Of a stretch of DNA of 64,000 bases, positions 25,107 to 35,900 are shown in pieces. Made by a program: the position numbers and the translations under genes. The stretch's first letter is position 1. The number at the start of each line of letters is the position of its first letter. The stretch lies in contig JAHLLG010000004.1 of assembly GCA_020444275.1 (NCBI GenBank), forward strand, positions 1-64,000, read 5' to 3'. Origin of the DNA: Bacteroidota bacterium. GTDB lineage: Bacteria; Bacteroidota; Bacteroidia; Bacteroidales; UBA12077. The notes beneath the pieces are model-generated. The model was not told the DNA's origin and made no database searches. It saw only the letters and a list, made by a program, of their open reading frames with translations.

Positions 25107-28100
25107 TTATTTTGTATAAAATTCTAGTTCAATAGCTGTATTATTATAGTTGAGTAAAGATTCCAGATAACCTAAATATATTTCTTGCGCTGCTTTAATG
25201 CTTTGCAAATATTCCAGGTATTCAATTTCCTCTTTTTCGAATTGAGTTTGTGCCGTATTTTTTAATAGTGTGGCTTTTTTTAAGGCATTCTCGTGGTAAT
25301 AGATTAAATCATTTTGGATTTGGTCTAAATGAATTACCAGGTTTTCAATTTCTTTATTCACATTAAATTTTTGATATTCATAATTATTTAATGCTTTTTC
25401 TCGTTCAATTTTAGATGCCTGTACTTTCGCATTTTGAGGGAGAAACCAAAGTGGGATACTCACACCAACGCTCCAACCAGTGAATCCGCCAACATTATCA
25501 ATTTGCTGGTTAAAGTACCCTGCCGATATTTCAGGAAAATATTTCGATCGCTCAACACTGTATTTTATGTTCTCTTGCTGATACAGGTTTTCATAATAAT
25601 TCGTAATGCTTGAGCTGGTAAACCGTTCATTTGGATTTTGGCTTGCCGGTAATTGATATATTGCCAGCGAATCTGATTCGGGAAGAAAATCTCCATCAAC
25701 ATTCATGATCTGTTTTAGATTATTTTCAGCAATAATGAGTTGCTCAGTGGTTTTTAACAGTTCGTTTTTAGAAGAGGCATATTCTGTTTCAGCGAGCGTG
25801 AGTTCCAGTAAATTTGATTCGCCCAATTCATATTTTAATGATGATATACGCACGAATTCTTTGTATAAACCAACCTGCTCCTGCATAATTTTATGCCTGT
25901 TAATAAGATAAATCCACCTGTAGTAAGCCATTTTGGTTTGTGCAACAATTTCTTTTTCGGTTAACACATATTCTTTCTGACGAAGAGAAATTGTATTATT
26001 CACTAATTTCCCTGTTTGAAAATGCGTTAACAGCGAACCAAAGTTCTGATTAATATCAAATGAATAGTCTATTATATCTGAGTTAAGCTGACCTTTTTGG
26101 TAAGAAAACTCTGTGGGAGCAAAATTTAAAATGCCTTGCTTTTGTTTTTCGGCTGATTTTATATCCAGCGCAGCATTTTGTAATGTCGGATTATTTTTAA
26201 TGGTGTTTTCAACAGCTTGTTGCAAGGTTATGGTTTGAATCTGGGATTCTTCCTGCTGCTGACCAAAAACATTCGATGCTCCTATAAATACAAATATGAG
26301 TAAAACTGAAACAGCTTTTTTAGAAACTTTTATTCTGGGTAATCCATTCTTCGAATTAAACAGTTGAAATAAAATGGGTAGTAAAATCATAGTCAATAAA
26401 GTTGATGTAACTAAACCACCAATAACTACCGTTGCCAGAGGTCTCTGCACTTCTGCACCAGATGATGTAGAAAATGCCATGGGTAAAAAACCTACCATTG
26501 TAGAAGCTGCAGTTAACAATACAGGTCGGAGTCTTTCCTTGGTAGCTTTTAGTATTATCTCACGCATATCTAATACTCCCTGGCTTTTTAACTCTTTTAG
26601 ATATTCTATTAATATAATACCATTTAGCACGGCTACACCAAATAAAGCTATAAAACCTATTCCTGCAGAAACACTAAAGGGCATGCCTCTAATCCATAAT
26701 AGAAGAACACCACCAACCGTTGATAGTGGAACTGCTGTAAAAATTAGAGCTGCATCTTTTAGTGATCTAAAAGCAAAATGTAAAAATACAAAGATAAGAA
26801 GCAATGCTATTGGAACAGCAAGCTTTAATCGTTTGGTTGCATTTTCCAGATTTTCAAACTGCCCTCCGTACTTAACATAATAGCCTGCTTTGAGTTCTAA
26901 ATTCTTTTCAACTTTAGTCTGTATATCTTCGATTACTGATTCAAGGTCTCTGTTACGAACATTCACACTAACAACAACTCTTCGATGCGTATTCTCTCTT
27001 GAAATTTTTGCCGGACCTGTGGTGTAATTTATTGTAGCAACCTCTTCTAACGGAATTTGCTTACCATTGGGCAAACCGATGTAAAGCTTTCTAATATTTT
27101 CAATATCATTTCTATATGATTCGTCGAATCGAACGGCCAAATCGAAACGCTTTTCACCTTCAAAAGTGCTTCCGGCAATATACCCGCCAAAAGCCATGGA
27201 AAGTTGCCTGTTTAGCTCTTCGATACTTAAACCATAATAAGCTAGATTATTTCGTTTATACTGAACACTCACCTGTGGCAGTCCAACCGTTTTCTCTAAA
27301 ATGATGTCGGCAGCACCAGGAACATCTTCAATCAATTTTTTAATTTCAGAAGCTTTGGTATCAAGGTACTGAATATCTTCGCCAAATAATTTAATGGCAA
27401 TATCGGCTCTTACACCGGTTATTAGTTCGTTAAACCGCATTTCAATGGGTTGGGTAAATTCATAATCGATTCCCGGAATTACAGATAAAGCATCTTTAAA
27501 TTTATTGGCAAGTTCTTCTTTGCTCTTTGTAACTTTCCACTGGCTCCGTGGTTTTAATTTAATGATCATATCGATTTCTTCCATCGACATTGGATCAGTA
27601 GGAACTTCGGCGGCTCCAATACGACAGACAATCTGGTCAACCTCATCGAAATTATCAATCAGAATCTGTTCCATTTTTGTTGTCAGATCTATGGTTTTTG
27701 TCAATGAGGTCCCTGTTTTGAGAACAGGTTGTATAACAAAGTCTCCTTCGTCGAGTGTTGGAACAAACTCGCCTCCCATTCTGGAAAAAATAATTGCTGT
27801 AAATGTGACCACAACTAGTGTGGAGCCAATAATTAATGCTTTATGATCATAAGCCCATTTAATAACCGGTTCGTACGATTTATGAATTAGGTTCATGGCC
27901 CACTTTGAAATGCTTTTATTTTTTTGTTTTTCTGGTTTCAAAAATAATGATGAAGCTACCGGTAGCCAGGTAAAACCTAAGATCATAGCACCAATTATGG
28001 CAAAACTGAATGATAAAGCCATAGGTCGGAACATTTTTCCTTCAACGCCACTTAACGTAAGAATAGGAACCAATACAACCAGAATAATAATTTGACCGAA

Positions 28101-29462
28101 AATTGCTGAACTCATCATTTTGGATGCACCATGGAATGTAATTTTATCCAGTAATACTTGCTTTTGTTTCCCTTGCGATTTTTCAAAATCGGTTTGGCTG
28201 GCCGTAATACGTATCGAAATAAATTCGACAATAATAACGGCACCATCGATTATAATACCGAAGTCAAGCGCACCCAAACTCATCAGGTTAGCATCTATTC
28301 CCAGAATATACATCATAGATATTGTGAACAGGAGTGATAATGGTATGATAGATGCAATAACAAGTGATGCACGAATATTTCCTAAAAAAAAGATAACTAC
28401 GAAAACAATGATCAAACAACCAAGAATTAAATTTTCGTAAATTGTACTGGTGGTTCTTCCAATCAGTTCACTTCGTTCTACGATTGGATTAATGTAAACA
28501 CCTTCGGGCAAACTTTTCTGAACTTCATCAACACGTTCTTTAACAGCATTAATTACTTCTTTCGAGTTGGCATTTTTGAGCATCATGATTTGCCCCATAA
28601 CTTTTTCACCTTCTCCATTTGCCGTAATCGCACCATATCGATTGGCATGTCCGAAACGTACTGTTGCTATATCTTTTATTAATATGGGTGTTCCTTTAAC
28701 ATTTTTAACTACAATTGATTCTATATCTTCAATGGAGCTAACCATTCCGTTTCCACGGATAAAATAGCTCATGTTTTGTTTTTCAATATAAGCACCACCT
28801 GCAATACTGTTGTTCTTTTCTATGGCACTAAAAACTTCCAGTAAAGTTATCTTCGAGCTAAGAAGTTGATCAGGGCTGATGGCAATTTCGTACTGTTTTA
28901 AAAATCCTCCCCAGGTATTGACCTCAACAACTCCCGGAATACCAGAAAGCTGGCGCTTGGCAATCCAATCTTGAATAGTGCGCAACTCCATCGTTGAATA
29001 TCGATTTTCGAAGCCCGGTTTTACATCCAGGATATACTGATATATTTCACCCAATCCCGTTGAAATAGGTCCCATTTCGGGCGTTCCAAATCCTTCGGGG
29101 ATATTATCTGCTGCTGCTTTTATTTTTTCTGCTATTAACTGGCGGGGAAGATAGGTTCCCAGTTTTTCATCGAAAACGATGGTGACAACAGATAATCCAA
29201 ATTTAGACACTGAACGTATTTCTTGTACGCCCGGTAAGTTGGCCATTTCCAATTCAACCGGAGCCGTTATAAACTGCTCTACATCCTGAGTTGATAAGTT
29301 TGTCGATACTGTAATTACTTGTACCTGGTTGTTTGTAACATCCGGAACGGCGCCAACCGGTATTTTGTAAACAGCAAAAATTCCAAATGCAGCAATGGTC
29401 AGTGTGAAAAGAATAACTATCAGCTTATTCTTTATGCTGAAGTTGATGATATGGTTAATCAT
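25107..29462 (-). CDS. CzcA/CusA-type heavy-metal RND pump fused to a TolC-family outer-membrane factor
   Basis: 1451 residues. Residues 1 to about 1040 are an HME-type RND transporter: 12 membrane helices, two large periplasmic loops, and the TM4 signature GALDFGIIIDGAVIIVE (two Asp, typical of Zn/Co/Ni/Cd CzcA-like pumps rather than Cu/Ag CusA). Residues from about 1067 on are a TolC-family protein with two repeats of coiled helices. At the joint (about 1045-1066) is KKAVSVLLIFVFIGASNVFGQ, which looks like a signal peptide with a cleavage site. CusA-CusC fusions are known in Bacteroidota. Together with the adaptor it makes a whole tripartite metal pump from two genes. Two AGAATTCT palindromes lie upstream. 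Confidence 0.92.
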   Translation of the reverse strand: MINHIINFSIKNKLIVILFTLTIAAFGIFAVYKIPVGAVPDVTNNQVQVITVSTNLSTQDVEQFITAPVELEMANLPGVQEIRSVSKFGLSVVTIVFDEKLGTYLPRQLIAEKIKAAADNIPEGFGTPEMGPISTGLGEIYQYILDVKPGFENRYSTMELRTIQDWIAKRQLSGIPGVVEVNTWGGFLKQYEIAISPDQLLSSKITLLEVFSAIEKNNSIAGGAYIEKQNMSYFIRGNGMVSSIEDIESIVVKNVKGTPILIKDIATVRFGHANRYGAITANGEGEKVMGQIMMLKNANSKEVINAVKERVDEVQKSLPEGVYINPIVERSELIGRTTSTIYENLILGCLIIVFVVIFFLGNIRASLVIASIIPLSLLFTISMMYILGIDANLMSLGALDFGIIIDGAVIIVEFISIRITASQTDFEKSQGKQKQVLLDKITFHGASKMMSSAIFGQIIILVVLVPILTLSGVEGKMFRPMALSFSFAIIGAMILGFTWLPVASSLFLKPEKQKNKSISKWAMNLIHKSYEPVIKWAYDHKALIIGSTLVVVTFTAIIFSRMGGEFVPTLDEGDFVIQPVLKTGTSLTKTIDLTTKMEQILIDNFDEVDQIVCRIGAAEVPTDPMSMEEIDMIIKLKPRSQWKVTKSKEELANKFKDALSVIPGIDYEFTQPIEMRFNELITGVRADIAIKLFGEDIQYLDTKASEIKKLIEDVPGAADIILEKTVGLPQVSVQYKRNNLAYYGLSIEELNRQLSMAFGGYIAGSTFEGEKRFDLAVRFDESYRNDIENIRKLYIGLPNGKQIPLEEVATINYTTGPAKISRENTHRRVVVSVNVRNRDLESVIEDIQTKVEKNLELKAGYYVKYGGQFENLENATKRLKLAVPIALLLIFVFLHFAFRSLKDAALIFTAVPLSTVGGVLLLWIRGMPFSVSAGIGFIALFGVAVLNGIILIEYLKELKSQGVLDMREIILKATKERLRPVLLTAASTMVGFLPMAFSTSSGAEVQRPLATVVIGGLVTSTLLTMILLPILFQLFNSKNGLPRIKVSKKAVSVLLIFVFIGASNVFGQQQEESQIQTITLQQAVENTIKNNPTLQNAALDIKSAEKQKQGILNFAPTEFSYQKGQLNSDIIDYSFDINQNFGSLLTHFQTGKLVNNTISLRQKEYVLTEKEIVAQTKMAYYRWIYLINRHKIMQEQVGLYKEFVRISSLKYELGESNLLELTLAETEYASSKNELLKTTEQLIIAENNLKQIMNVDGDFLPESDSLAIYQLPASQNPNERFTSSSITNYYENLYQQENIKYSVERSKYFPEISAGYFNQQIDNVGGFTGWSVGVSIPLWFLPQNAKVQASKIEREKALNNYEYQKFNVNKEIENLVIHLDQIQNDLIYYHENALKKATLLKNTAQTQFEKEEIEYLEYLQSIKAAQEIYLGYLESLLNYNNTAIELEFYTK

Positions 29463-29480
29463 AAGGTATTTATTAAATTA

Positions 29481-29522
29481 AGAATTCTAAATTTAACACA
29501 ATTTTTTGTCTTAAAGAATTCT
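29481..29522. promoter_or_regulatory. Two AGAATTCT palindromes upstream of the metal efflux operon
   Basis: Copies at 29481-29488 and 29515-29522 (34 bp between starts); the second extends to AAGAATTCTT. They lie between the pump ATG and its upstream neighbour and could be a metal-regulator operator, but in A+T-rich DNA this may be chance. Confidence 0.25.
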
Positions 29523-29575
29523 TAAAAACAATAAATTAACCTAAATGTTTTATAGGAATAACGGACCTAAAAGTC

Positions 29576-30373
29576 TTATTTGCTAATTGTTTGCTGTTTT
29601 CTACTTCGATATAACAGGTAAAACCCAATAAGAACAAATGGTATACTTAACCACTGCCCCATATTTAATGACATACCTTGTTCAAAACCTACCTGGTCTT
29701 CTTTAATAAACTCGATGAAAAATCTAACGGTAAACAGAAGAATAAGAAATAAGCTAAAAATTAAACCTTGCTTAACATGTTTACCTTTCTTATTATAAAT
29801 GGTATAAAGCAATATAAAAATCATTAAATAAGATAATGCTTCATATATTTGCGTGGGATGTTTTGGAACTGTTTGCCCATCTCTAACAAAGATAAATCCC
29901 CAGGGAAGCGAAGTTTCGATACCATATATTTCAGAGTTCATTAAATTTCCCATTCGAATAAAGAATCCTGCTAGAGCTACTACGATTACTATCCTATCTA
30001 AAATCCATAAGTAAGGTTTTTTATTCTTTTTTGAGAAATAATAGAGCGCAATTAAAATACCTATAGCCGCTCCATGGCTGGCTAGTCCACCATGCCATAT
30101 TTTTATGATTTCAAGTGGATTGCTTAGGTAATAGTCGGGTTGATAAAATAAACAATGTCCTAAACGCGCTCCAACAACAGTACCTACTGCCATATACATG
30201 GTAAGCTTGTCGAGTAATTCGTTGGATAATCCTTCATTTTTAAAAATCTTTTGCATGATAAGGTATCCAAAAAAGAAGGACGCGGCAAAAAGTACTCCGT
30301 AATATCTGATGGTTAATCCCCAAAAACTCACAATATCTGGATTTACATCCCAGTTTATATAGTTTAGTAACAT
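29576..30373 (-). CDS. lgt: Prolipoprotein diacylglyceryl transferase
   Basis: 265 residues, polytopic inner-membrane enzyme that transfers diacylglycerol from phosphatidylglycerol to the lipobox Cys. Motifs: opening FWGLTIRYYGVLF, HGGLASHGAAIGI (essential His region), the Lgt signature IRMGNLMNSEIYG, and HPTQIYEAL. Length and about seven helices fit. Consistent with the many lipoproteins encoded nearby; lspA, the next enzyme of that pathway, is at 38850. Confidence 0.96.
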   Translation of the reverse strand: MLLNYINWDVNPDIVSFWGLTIRYYGVLFAASFFFGYLIMQKIFKNEGLSNELLDKLTMYMAVGTVVGARLGHCLFYQPDYYLSNPLEIIKIWHGGLASHGAAIGILIALYYFSKKNKKPYLWILDRIVIVVALAGFFIRMGNLMNSEIYGIETSLPWGFIFVRDGQTVPKHPTQIYEALSYLMIFILLYTIYNKKGKHVKQGLIFSLFLILLFTVRFFIEFIKEDQVGFEQGMSLNMGQWLSIPFVLIGFYLLYRSRKQQTISK

Positions 30374-30503
30374 AACTGTAAATTTAAATTTGGCCTTACA
30401 AATGTATTAAAATTTTATGCGTATATGAGAATTGCAACTTACTATTCTGTTATTAATTGTTAAATATTCTATAAATTGAACCACATTAAAGCTTAAAGCA
30501 TAA

Positions 30504-30533
30504 CTGTTTATTTCAAGAAACTTTTTAAGTTTG
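30504..30533 (+). promoter_or_regulatory. Candidate promoter of the Ig-like lipoprotein gene
   Basis: TAAGTTTG at 30526-30533 is an exact -7 match; CTG at 30504-30506 stands 19 bases upstream in the -33 place (one mismatch to TTG). Confidence 0.5.
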
Positions 30534-30556
30534 TAAACTAATTTGGGATATAAAAA

Positions 30557-32539
30557 ATGAAATTTAAAAACATACATTTAGTCTTATTCTTATTGTTTAG
30601 TGTCTTTGTTTTAAGCCGATGTGCTAAAATGGTTGCACCAACCGGTGGACCGAAAGACGAAGAGCATCCATTAATTGTTAAAGTTGAACCGCCATTTAAT
30701 TCGGTTAACTTTGATCGAAAGAAAATCAGTATTACGTTCAATGAGTTTATTCAACTTAAAGATTTGAATTCCAATTTAGTGGTTTCACCTCCTTTGGAAG
30801 AAAAACCTGAAGTCACAATTAAAGGAAAAACTCTGGAGATTGAGTTGCTCAGTGAACTTCAGGATTCTACAACATATAATCTTTACTTCGGAAATTCAGT
30901 GCAGGATTTTAACGAAGGAAATCCGATAGAAAACTTCGAGTATGTTTTTTCAACAGGCGATTTTATTGATTCGCTATCGATTAAAGGTCAGGTAATAAAC
31001 TCATATAATCTATTGCCTGAAGAAGGTGTTTTTGTAATGCTCTATAAAGATTATGGAGATTCTGTACCCATTAAACAATTGCCGGTTCATGTTTCCAAAA
31101 CAAATAAAGATGGTTTTTTTCAAATCAATAATATTAGCAACAATACCTTTAAGTTGTTTTGTTTAAGAGATGCCAACAAAAATTATTTGTTTGATTTACC
31201 CAATGAAGATATTGCATTTATAGATTCGTTAATAACATTTCAATTGATAACAGAAACAACTATTGATACTATTTATAAGACAGATACTTTAACTGAATTA
31301 AGCGATAGTGTTTTTGCAAAAGAGGCAAAAATGTCGAAAATGATTTCTGACACATTAATTATTGCCAAAGAAATAGAACAAAAAGACAGCCTAATTGCTG
31401 ATAACGATTCTGTCGGTCCTCTTGATTTAGGTGAGGTTGAAACTTCTGACTCACTTCAAGTATCGGATAGTTTATCGAATGAAGAGCGACAGGAAATTGA
31501 TACTATAATTGTTCAATCAAGATCTTATTTCCCAACGCATGAGTTTGTTTTTCGGTTATTTACTGAGTATCATGAATTGCAGTATTTATCCAATAATACA
31601 CGCAACACAAAACAACGTATCGATATTATTTTTAATAAACCCATAAAAGATAGTATCCAGTTCTCTGTTATCGACACAGTAATAGATTCTAAGTGGTTCC
31701 TAAAAGAAACCAATGCAACCAACGATTCTATAATATATTGGCTAACGGATAGTACACTGTATAATAAAGAACGACTTTCATTTGCGCTTACATATCAGCA
31801 AGAAGATTCTAATATGGTTTATCAGTGGAACACCGACACACTCAGCCTAAGGTATACAGAACCTAAATTAAAAAAGAATGAAGAAGTGGATACTTCATTG
31901 CAATACACCATGAATATTAAAAGCAGAAGTACAATTGATCTAAACAGACCAGTGAATTTCTTCTTTGAAACACCTGTTCAATCGTATGATACTTCAAAAA
32001 TTGATCTGTTTGCCATTGTAGATTCATTAGAATTTCCTGTACAATATCAGTTTGGACAGGACAGTGTGAAAATACGTAACTATAAGATGGATGTTGAGTG
32101 GGATTCTGATACTATTTACAGATTAGAATTATATCCCGGGGCATTTACAGATATTTATTCTGCTGTTAATGATACGAGCATCTTCGAGTTTAAATCGCAA
32201 AAAAGAGATCATTATGGTAAAATATTAGCTAATGTAACAGGTATTGATTCTTCGGCAACTTCTTTTCAGGCAATTGTACAGGTTATACTTCCATCAAAAG
32301 ACAAAGAGAATGTTTTAAAAGAAAGTATTATTAAAAACGATCAAATTGTGGAATTTGATTATCTGCCGCCAAAAGAAGTTATGCTAAAAATTATTCTGGA
32401 TAAGAATTTTAATGGTAAGTGGGATACTGGAGAATATTTAAAGCATCTGCAGCCCGAAGAGGTTTTGTATTATAAAGATAAAATTCAGGTAAGGTCAAAT
32501 TGGGACATCGAAGTTAATGTTGATTTAAATAAAAATTAG
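30557..32539 (+). CDS. Lipoprotein with bacterial Ig-like (Big_5-type) domain
   Basis: 660 residues. Signal peptide ends in a lipobox (LSRC, Cys about 22) followed by AKMVAPTGGPKDEEHP, a start common to a Bacteroidota family. Residues about 35-135 are an Ig-like domain (ISITFNEFIQLKDLNSNLVVSPP, STTYNLYFGNSVQDFNEG). Next comes a carboxypeptidase-regulatory-like beta domain (about 140-210), a Ser/Asp/Thr-rich low-complexity stretch (about 230-320) and two further beta domains. No catalytic motif. Function unknown; likely periplasm- or surface-facing. It is followed after 2 bp by the thiamine-binding-like gene. Confidence 0.8.
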   Translation: MKFKNIHLVLFLLFSVFVLSRCAKMVAPTGGPKDEEHPLIVKVEPPFNSVNFDRKKISITFNEFIQLKDLNSNLVVSPPLEEKPEVTIKGKTLEIELLSELQDSTTYNLYFGNSVQDFNEGNPIENFEYVFSTGDFIDSLSIKGQVINSYNLLPEEGVFVMLYKDYGDSVPIKQLPVHVSKTNKDGFFQINNISNNTFKLFCLRDANKNYLFDLPNEDIAFIDSLITFQLITETTIDTIYKTDTLTELSDSVFAKEAKMSKMISDTLIIAKEIEQKDSLIADNDSVGPLDLGEVETSDSLQVSDSLSNEERQEIDTIIVQSRSYFPTHEFVFRLFTEYHELQYLSNNTRNTKQRIDIIFNKPIKDSIQFSVIDTVIDSKWFLKETNATNDSIIYWLTDSTLYNKERLSFALTYQQEDSNMVYQWNTDTLSLRYTEPKLKKNEEVDTSLQYTMNIKSRSTIDLNRPVNFFFETPVQSYDTSKIDLFAIVDSLEFPVQYQFGQDSVKIRNYKMDVEWDSDTIYRLELYPGAFTDIYSAVNDTSIFEFKSQKRDHYGKILANVTGIDSSATSFQAIVQVILPSKDKENVLKESIIKNDQIVEFDYLPPKEVMLKIILDKNFNGKWDTGEYLKHLQPEEVLYYKDKIQVRSNWDIEVNVDLNKN

Positions 32540-32541
32540 TT

Positions 32542-32856
32542 ATGTCAGTACTTCTCGAGTTTGCTATGTTTCCAACCGATAAAACAGGCGATAGTGCCAG
32601 TGAGTCGGTAAGTAAAGTAATTAAGATGATTAAAGATAGTGGTGTAAGTTACAAACTTACGGCTATGGGCACCATAATAGAAACTGAAACGCTGGCCGAA
32701 GCACTCGATATTGTTAATCGCTCTTACGAAGTACTTGAACCGTTAGCAAAAAGGGTTTACTCAAGTATAAAACTTGATATACGCAAAGGGAAGGATAACC
32801 GATTGATTCAGAAAATTAAATCGGTTGAATCGAAAATTGGTAAGGTTAATCAGTAA
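32542..32856 (+). CDS. MTH1187/YkoF-like thiamine-binding family protein
   Basis: 104 residues of the DUF77/MTH1187 family (LLEFAMFPTDKTGDSASESVSKVIKMI, YKLTAMGTIIETETLAEALDIV). The family folds as a ferredoxin-like oligomer; YkoF relatives bind thiamine or its pyrimidine part. The role here is unproven. 2 bp after the Ig-like lipoprotein stop, so cotranscribed although the partners look unrelated. Confidence 0.85.
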   Translation: MSVLLEFAMFPTDKTGDSASESVSKVIKMIKDSGVSYKLTAMGTIIETETLAEALDIVNRSYEVLEPLAKRVYSSIKLDIRKGKDNRLIQKIKSVESKIGKVNQ

Positions 32857-32989
32857 TATTTCTTCTTTCCTGGAGTTTATTCGTTTTTTTAGTGCAAAAA
32901 GTGAACAATTCTGTCGCAATTTACGTAAAAATGTAATATCTTGTTGCGCTCTAATTTATTAATACTTATTTGTTTAAAGTTGTGGTGTT

Positions 32990-35900
32990 ATGATAAAACA
33001 CGTTGCGTTTATATGGATTATTGTTTTTACTTCTAACTTGCTTTTTGCACAACAAAGAGTTCAGGTTGACTTGGTGCAAAATAGATCAAAGATTCATCAG
33101 GAACAGGTTAGAACGAAAACCAATGGTCTGATCTTATCCGAATCAATTGCTGGTTTTGAATTAGTTGAAAAAAGTACAAAGGAAGGGAATTATGGCCAAC
33201 TGGTTGTTGAAGGCTTGTCAAAAACATACAATGCTGGTAATCCTGATTTACCTGTAATCAATCGCTTAATTGAAATCCCTCACAATTCAGATGTTGAAAT
33301 TAAGATAGTTAGTTACAATGAGGAGATCATAAAGCTTAACGAAAAAGGATTTAAAAACCTTATTATTCCGGCTCAACCATCCCATAGTAAAAGTCAGGAT
33401 GCAAAAGATATTCCTTTCGAAAAAAATAAAGAGGTATATGGAAAAGATGAGTTTTATAAGAGAGAATTAGTAAAGTTTGAGGATAAAGGTTATTTAAGAA
33501 ATAAACATTTAGGTTATATAGAGATTTCACCTTTTATGTATAATCCCGTTAGCAATGTTCTCAAAGTATTAAATAATATTGAGGTTGAAATTACTTTTGT
33601 TCCATCAACAAAAACAAAAGTTTTAAGTGAGGCAAAACTTCAGTCACCCTATTTTGATCAAATCAATTATAATGTAATAAACCAGACAAGTGGTTCAAAA
33701 TCAGTAATATCCGATCCTGTGAAATATGTGATTGTTGCCGACAGAATGTTCGAAGAGGCATTGCAGGATTTTATTCTTTGGAAAACACAAAAAGGTTTTA
33801 ATGTTGTAGAGGCTTATACAGATGTAATTGGTACAACCACATCCAGTATAAAAACATATTTACAGGATCTTTACGAAAACCCTGTTGATGATGTAGCACC
33901 AACATTTGTTTTATTGGTAGGAGATGTTGCACAAATACCTACTTTTAGTGGTACAGCAGGTAGTCATAAAACTGATTTATACTATTTTGAATATACGGGC
34001 GATAAATTGCCTGAAGTATTTTATGGGAGATTTTCAGCCGAATCTATTGAAGAGTTGCAACCTCAAATTGACAAGACCCTGGAAATAGAGAAGTTTGAAA
34101 TGCCGGATCCATCATACCTTGATAATGTAGTTTTGGTAGCTGGTGTAGATCAAACTTATGCACCAACTTATGGTAATGGAGCAATAAATTATGCAAATAC
34201 CTATTATACAAATTCAGAGAATGGAATAAACTCATATTATTATTTATATGGCGATGCCAGTGGTGTTATGTCTTCAAGTAGCTCTGAGGCTTCTGCTTCC
34301 ATAAGAAGTTATATCAGTGCAGGAGTTTCTTTTTCCAATTACACAGCGCACTGTGGTGTGAGTGGTTGGTCCGACCCAAGTTTTAGTATTAGTCATATAG
34401 ATGGATTAACTAACGAACACATGTATCCGTTAATTATTGGAAATTGTTGTCAGTCCAACACATTTAATAGTGACGATTGTTTTGGAGAAGAAATTTTAAT
34501 GGCTGCCAATAAAGGTGCAGTAGGTTATATTGGAGGTTCAAATAATACCTATTGGGACGAAGATTACTACTGGGGAATTGGTTTAACAAATAGTATCGAG
34601 GCGAATCCTACGTACGAAGAGAGTGGATTAGGAGCATACGATAGATTTTTTCATTTAAATGGTGAAGATAAATCAGACTGGTATATTACCCAGGGACAAA
34701 TAAATGTTGCAGGAAATTTAGCGGTTGAAGCTTCAACATCATCACGAAAGGCATATTACTGGGAAATTTATCATCTTATGGGAGATCCATCACTGACACC
34801 CTATGTTACGGTACCTTCGGTTTTAACGGCATCGTACGATAGCGAAGCATTTATAGGCTATGAATCTTTTAATGTAACTGCTGAAGAAAATGCATATGTG
34901 GCTCTATCTGACAATGGTGTTTTATTAGATGCTGCTTTAGTGGATGAGTCTGGGTCTGTTACGCTAACTTTTGATGCTTTACCCGAAGCTACTACTCTTG
35001 ATTTAGTAATTACCAAGCAAAACAGACAACCAATTATCGATCAGATTGCTGTAATACCATCAACTACGCCATATGTGAAACTGAACGATTATATCATTAA
35101 CGACAATGCAGGAAATAGTAATAGTGAAGTTGAATATGGTGAAACCATCAATGTGGATATTGAACTGTTAAACATAGCCAAAGATTATGATGCGTACAAT
35201 GTTGTGGCTAATTTAAGTTCTGCGGATACCAATATTGTAATTGTTGATAACACAGAAAGTTTTGGAACTATTTTAAGTGAAGATTCTGTTTCGGTATCGG
35301 CATCTTATATTGTGCAGTTTAAAAATAAGTTTAGCAACCAACAGGTAGTTGATTTTAATTTGGAAATTACAGGCGAAAACTCCGGAGGCGATGAGTATAC
35401 ATGGAATGATGAAATGAGCTTAACGGTTAATGCTCCAGAATTAAATATAGAATATTTTGGTATTGATGATATCGCAGGGAATAATGATGGTTATGCTGAT
35501 CCGGGCGAGCGAGCAAACATTTTTGTAAAAGTAACCAATGTTGGAAAAGCGACTATAGAAGATTTTAATGCTAACTTCGGATTAGTTGGTACCAATGATA
35601 ATATTACAATTCATAATAACGAAATTACTAACTTAAGTCTGGCGCCAGGAGGATCAGATACATTGCAATTTGACTTTTCTGTTGCTGAAATTGAACCCTT
35701 TGGGTCATCTTTAGATGTTCTTTTTAAGACAAAGGATAATTTATATAACTTTTACAACGATACATTAATTTATGAAATAACTCTGGGAAATATTAAGGAA
35801 ATTAGAATCGATAGTTTAGATCAAGTTTCTGTTGACAAATTCCTGTTATTCTATGATTCGGGAGGAAAAGAGAATTCCTATTCCAACTATGAAGATGATA

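Noticed and set aside
26374-28767. Several plus-strand ORFs of 60-168 codons opposite the metal pump
   Set aside because: They mirror the pump codons on the other strand; no plausible protein features.
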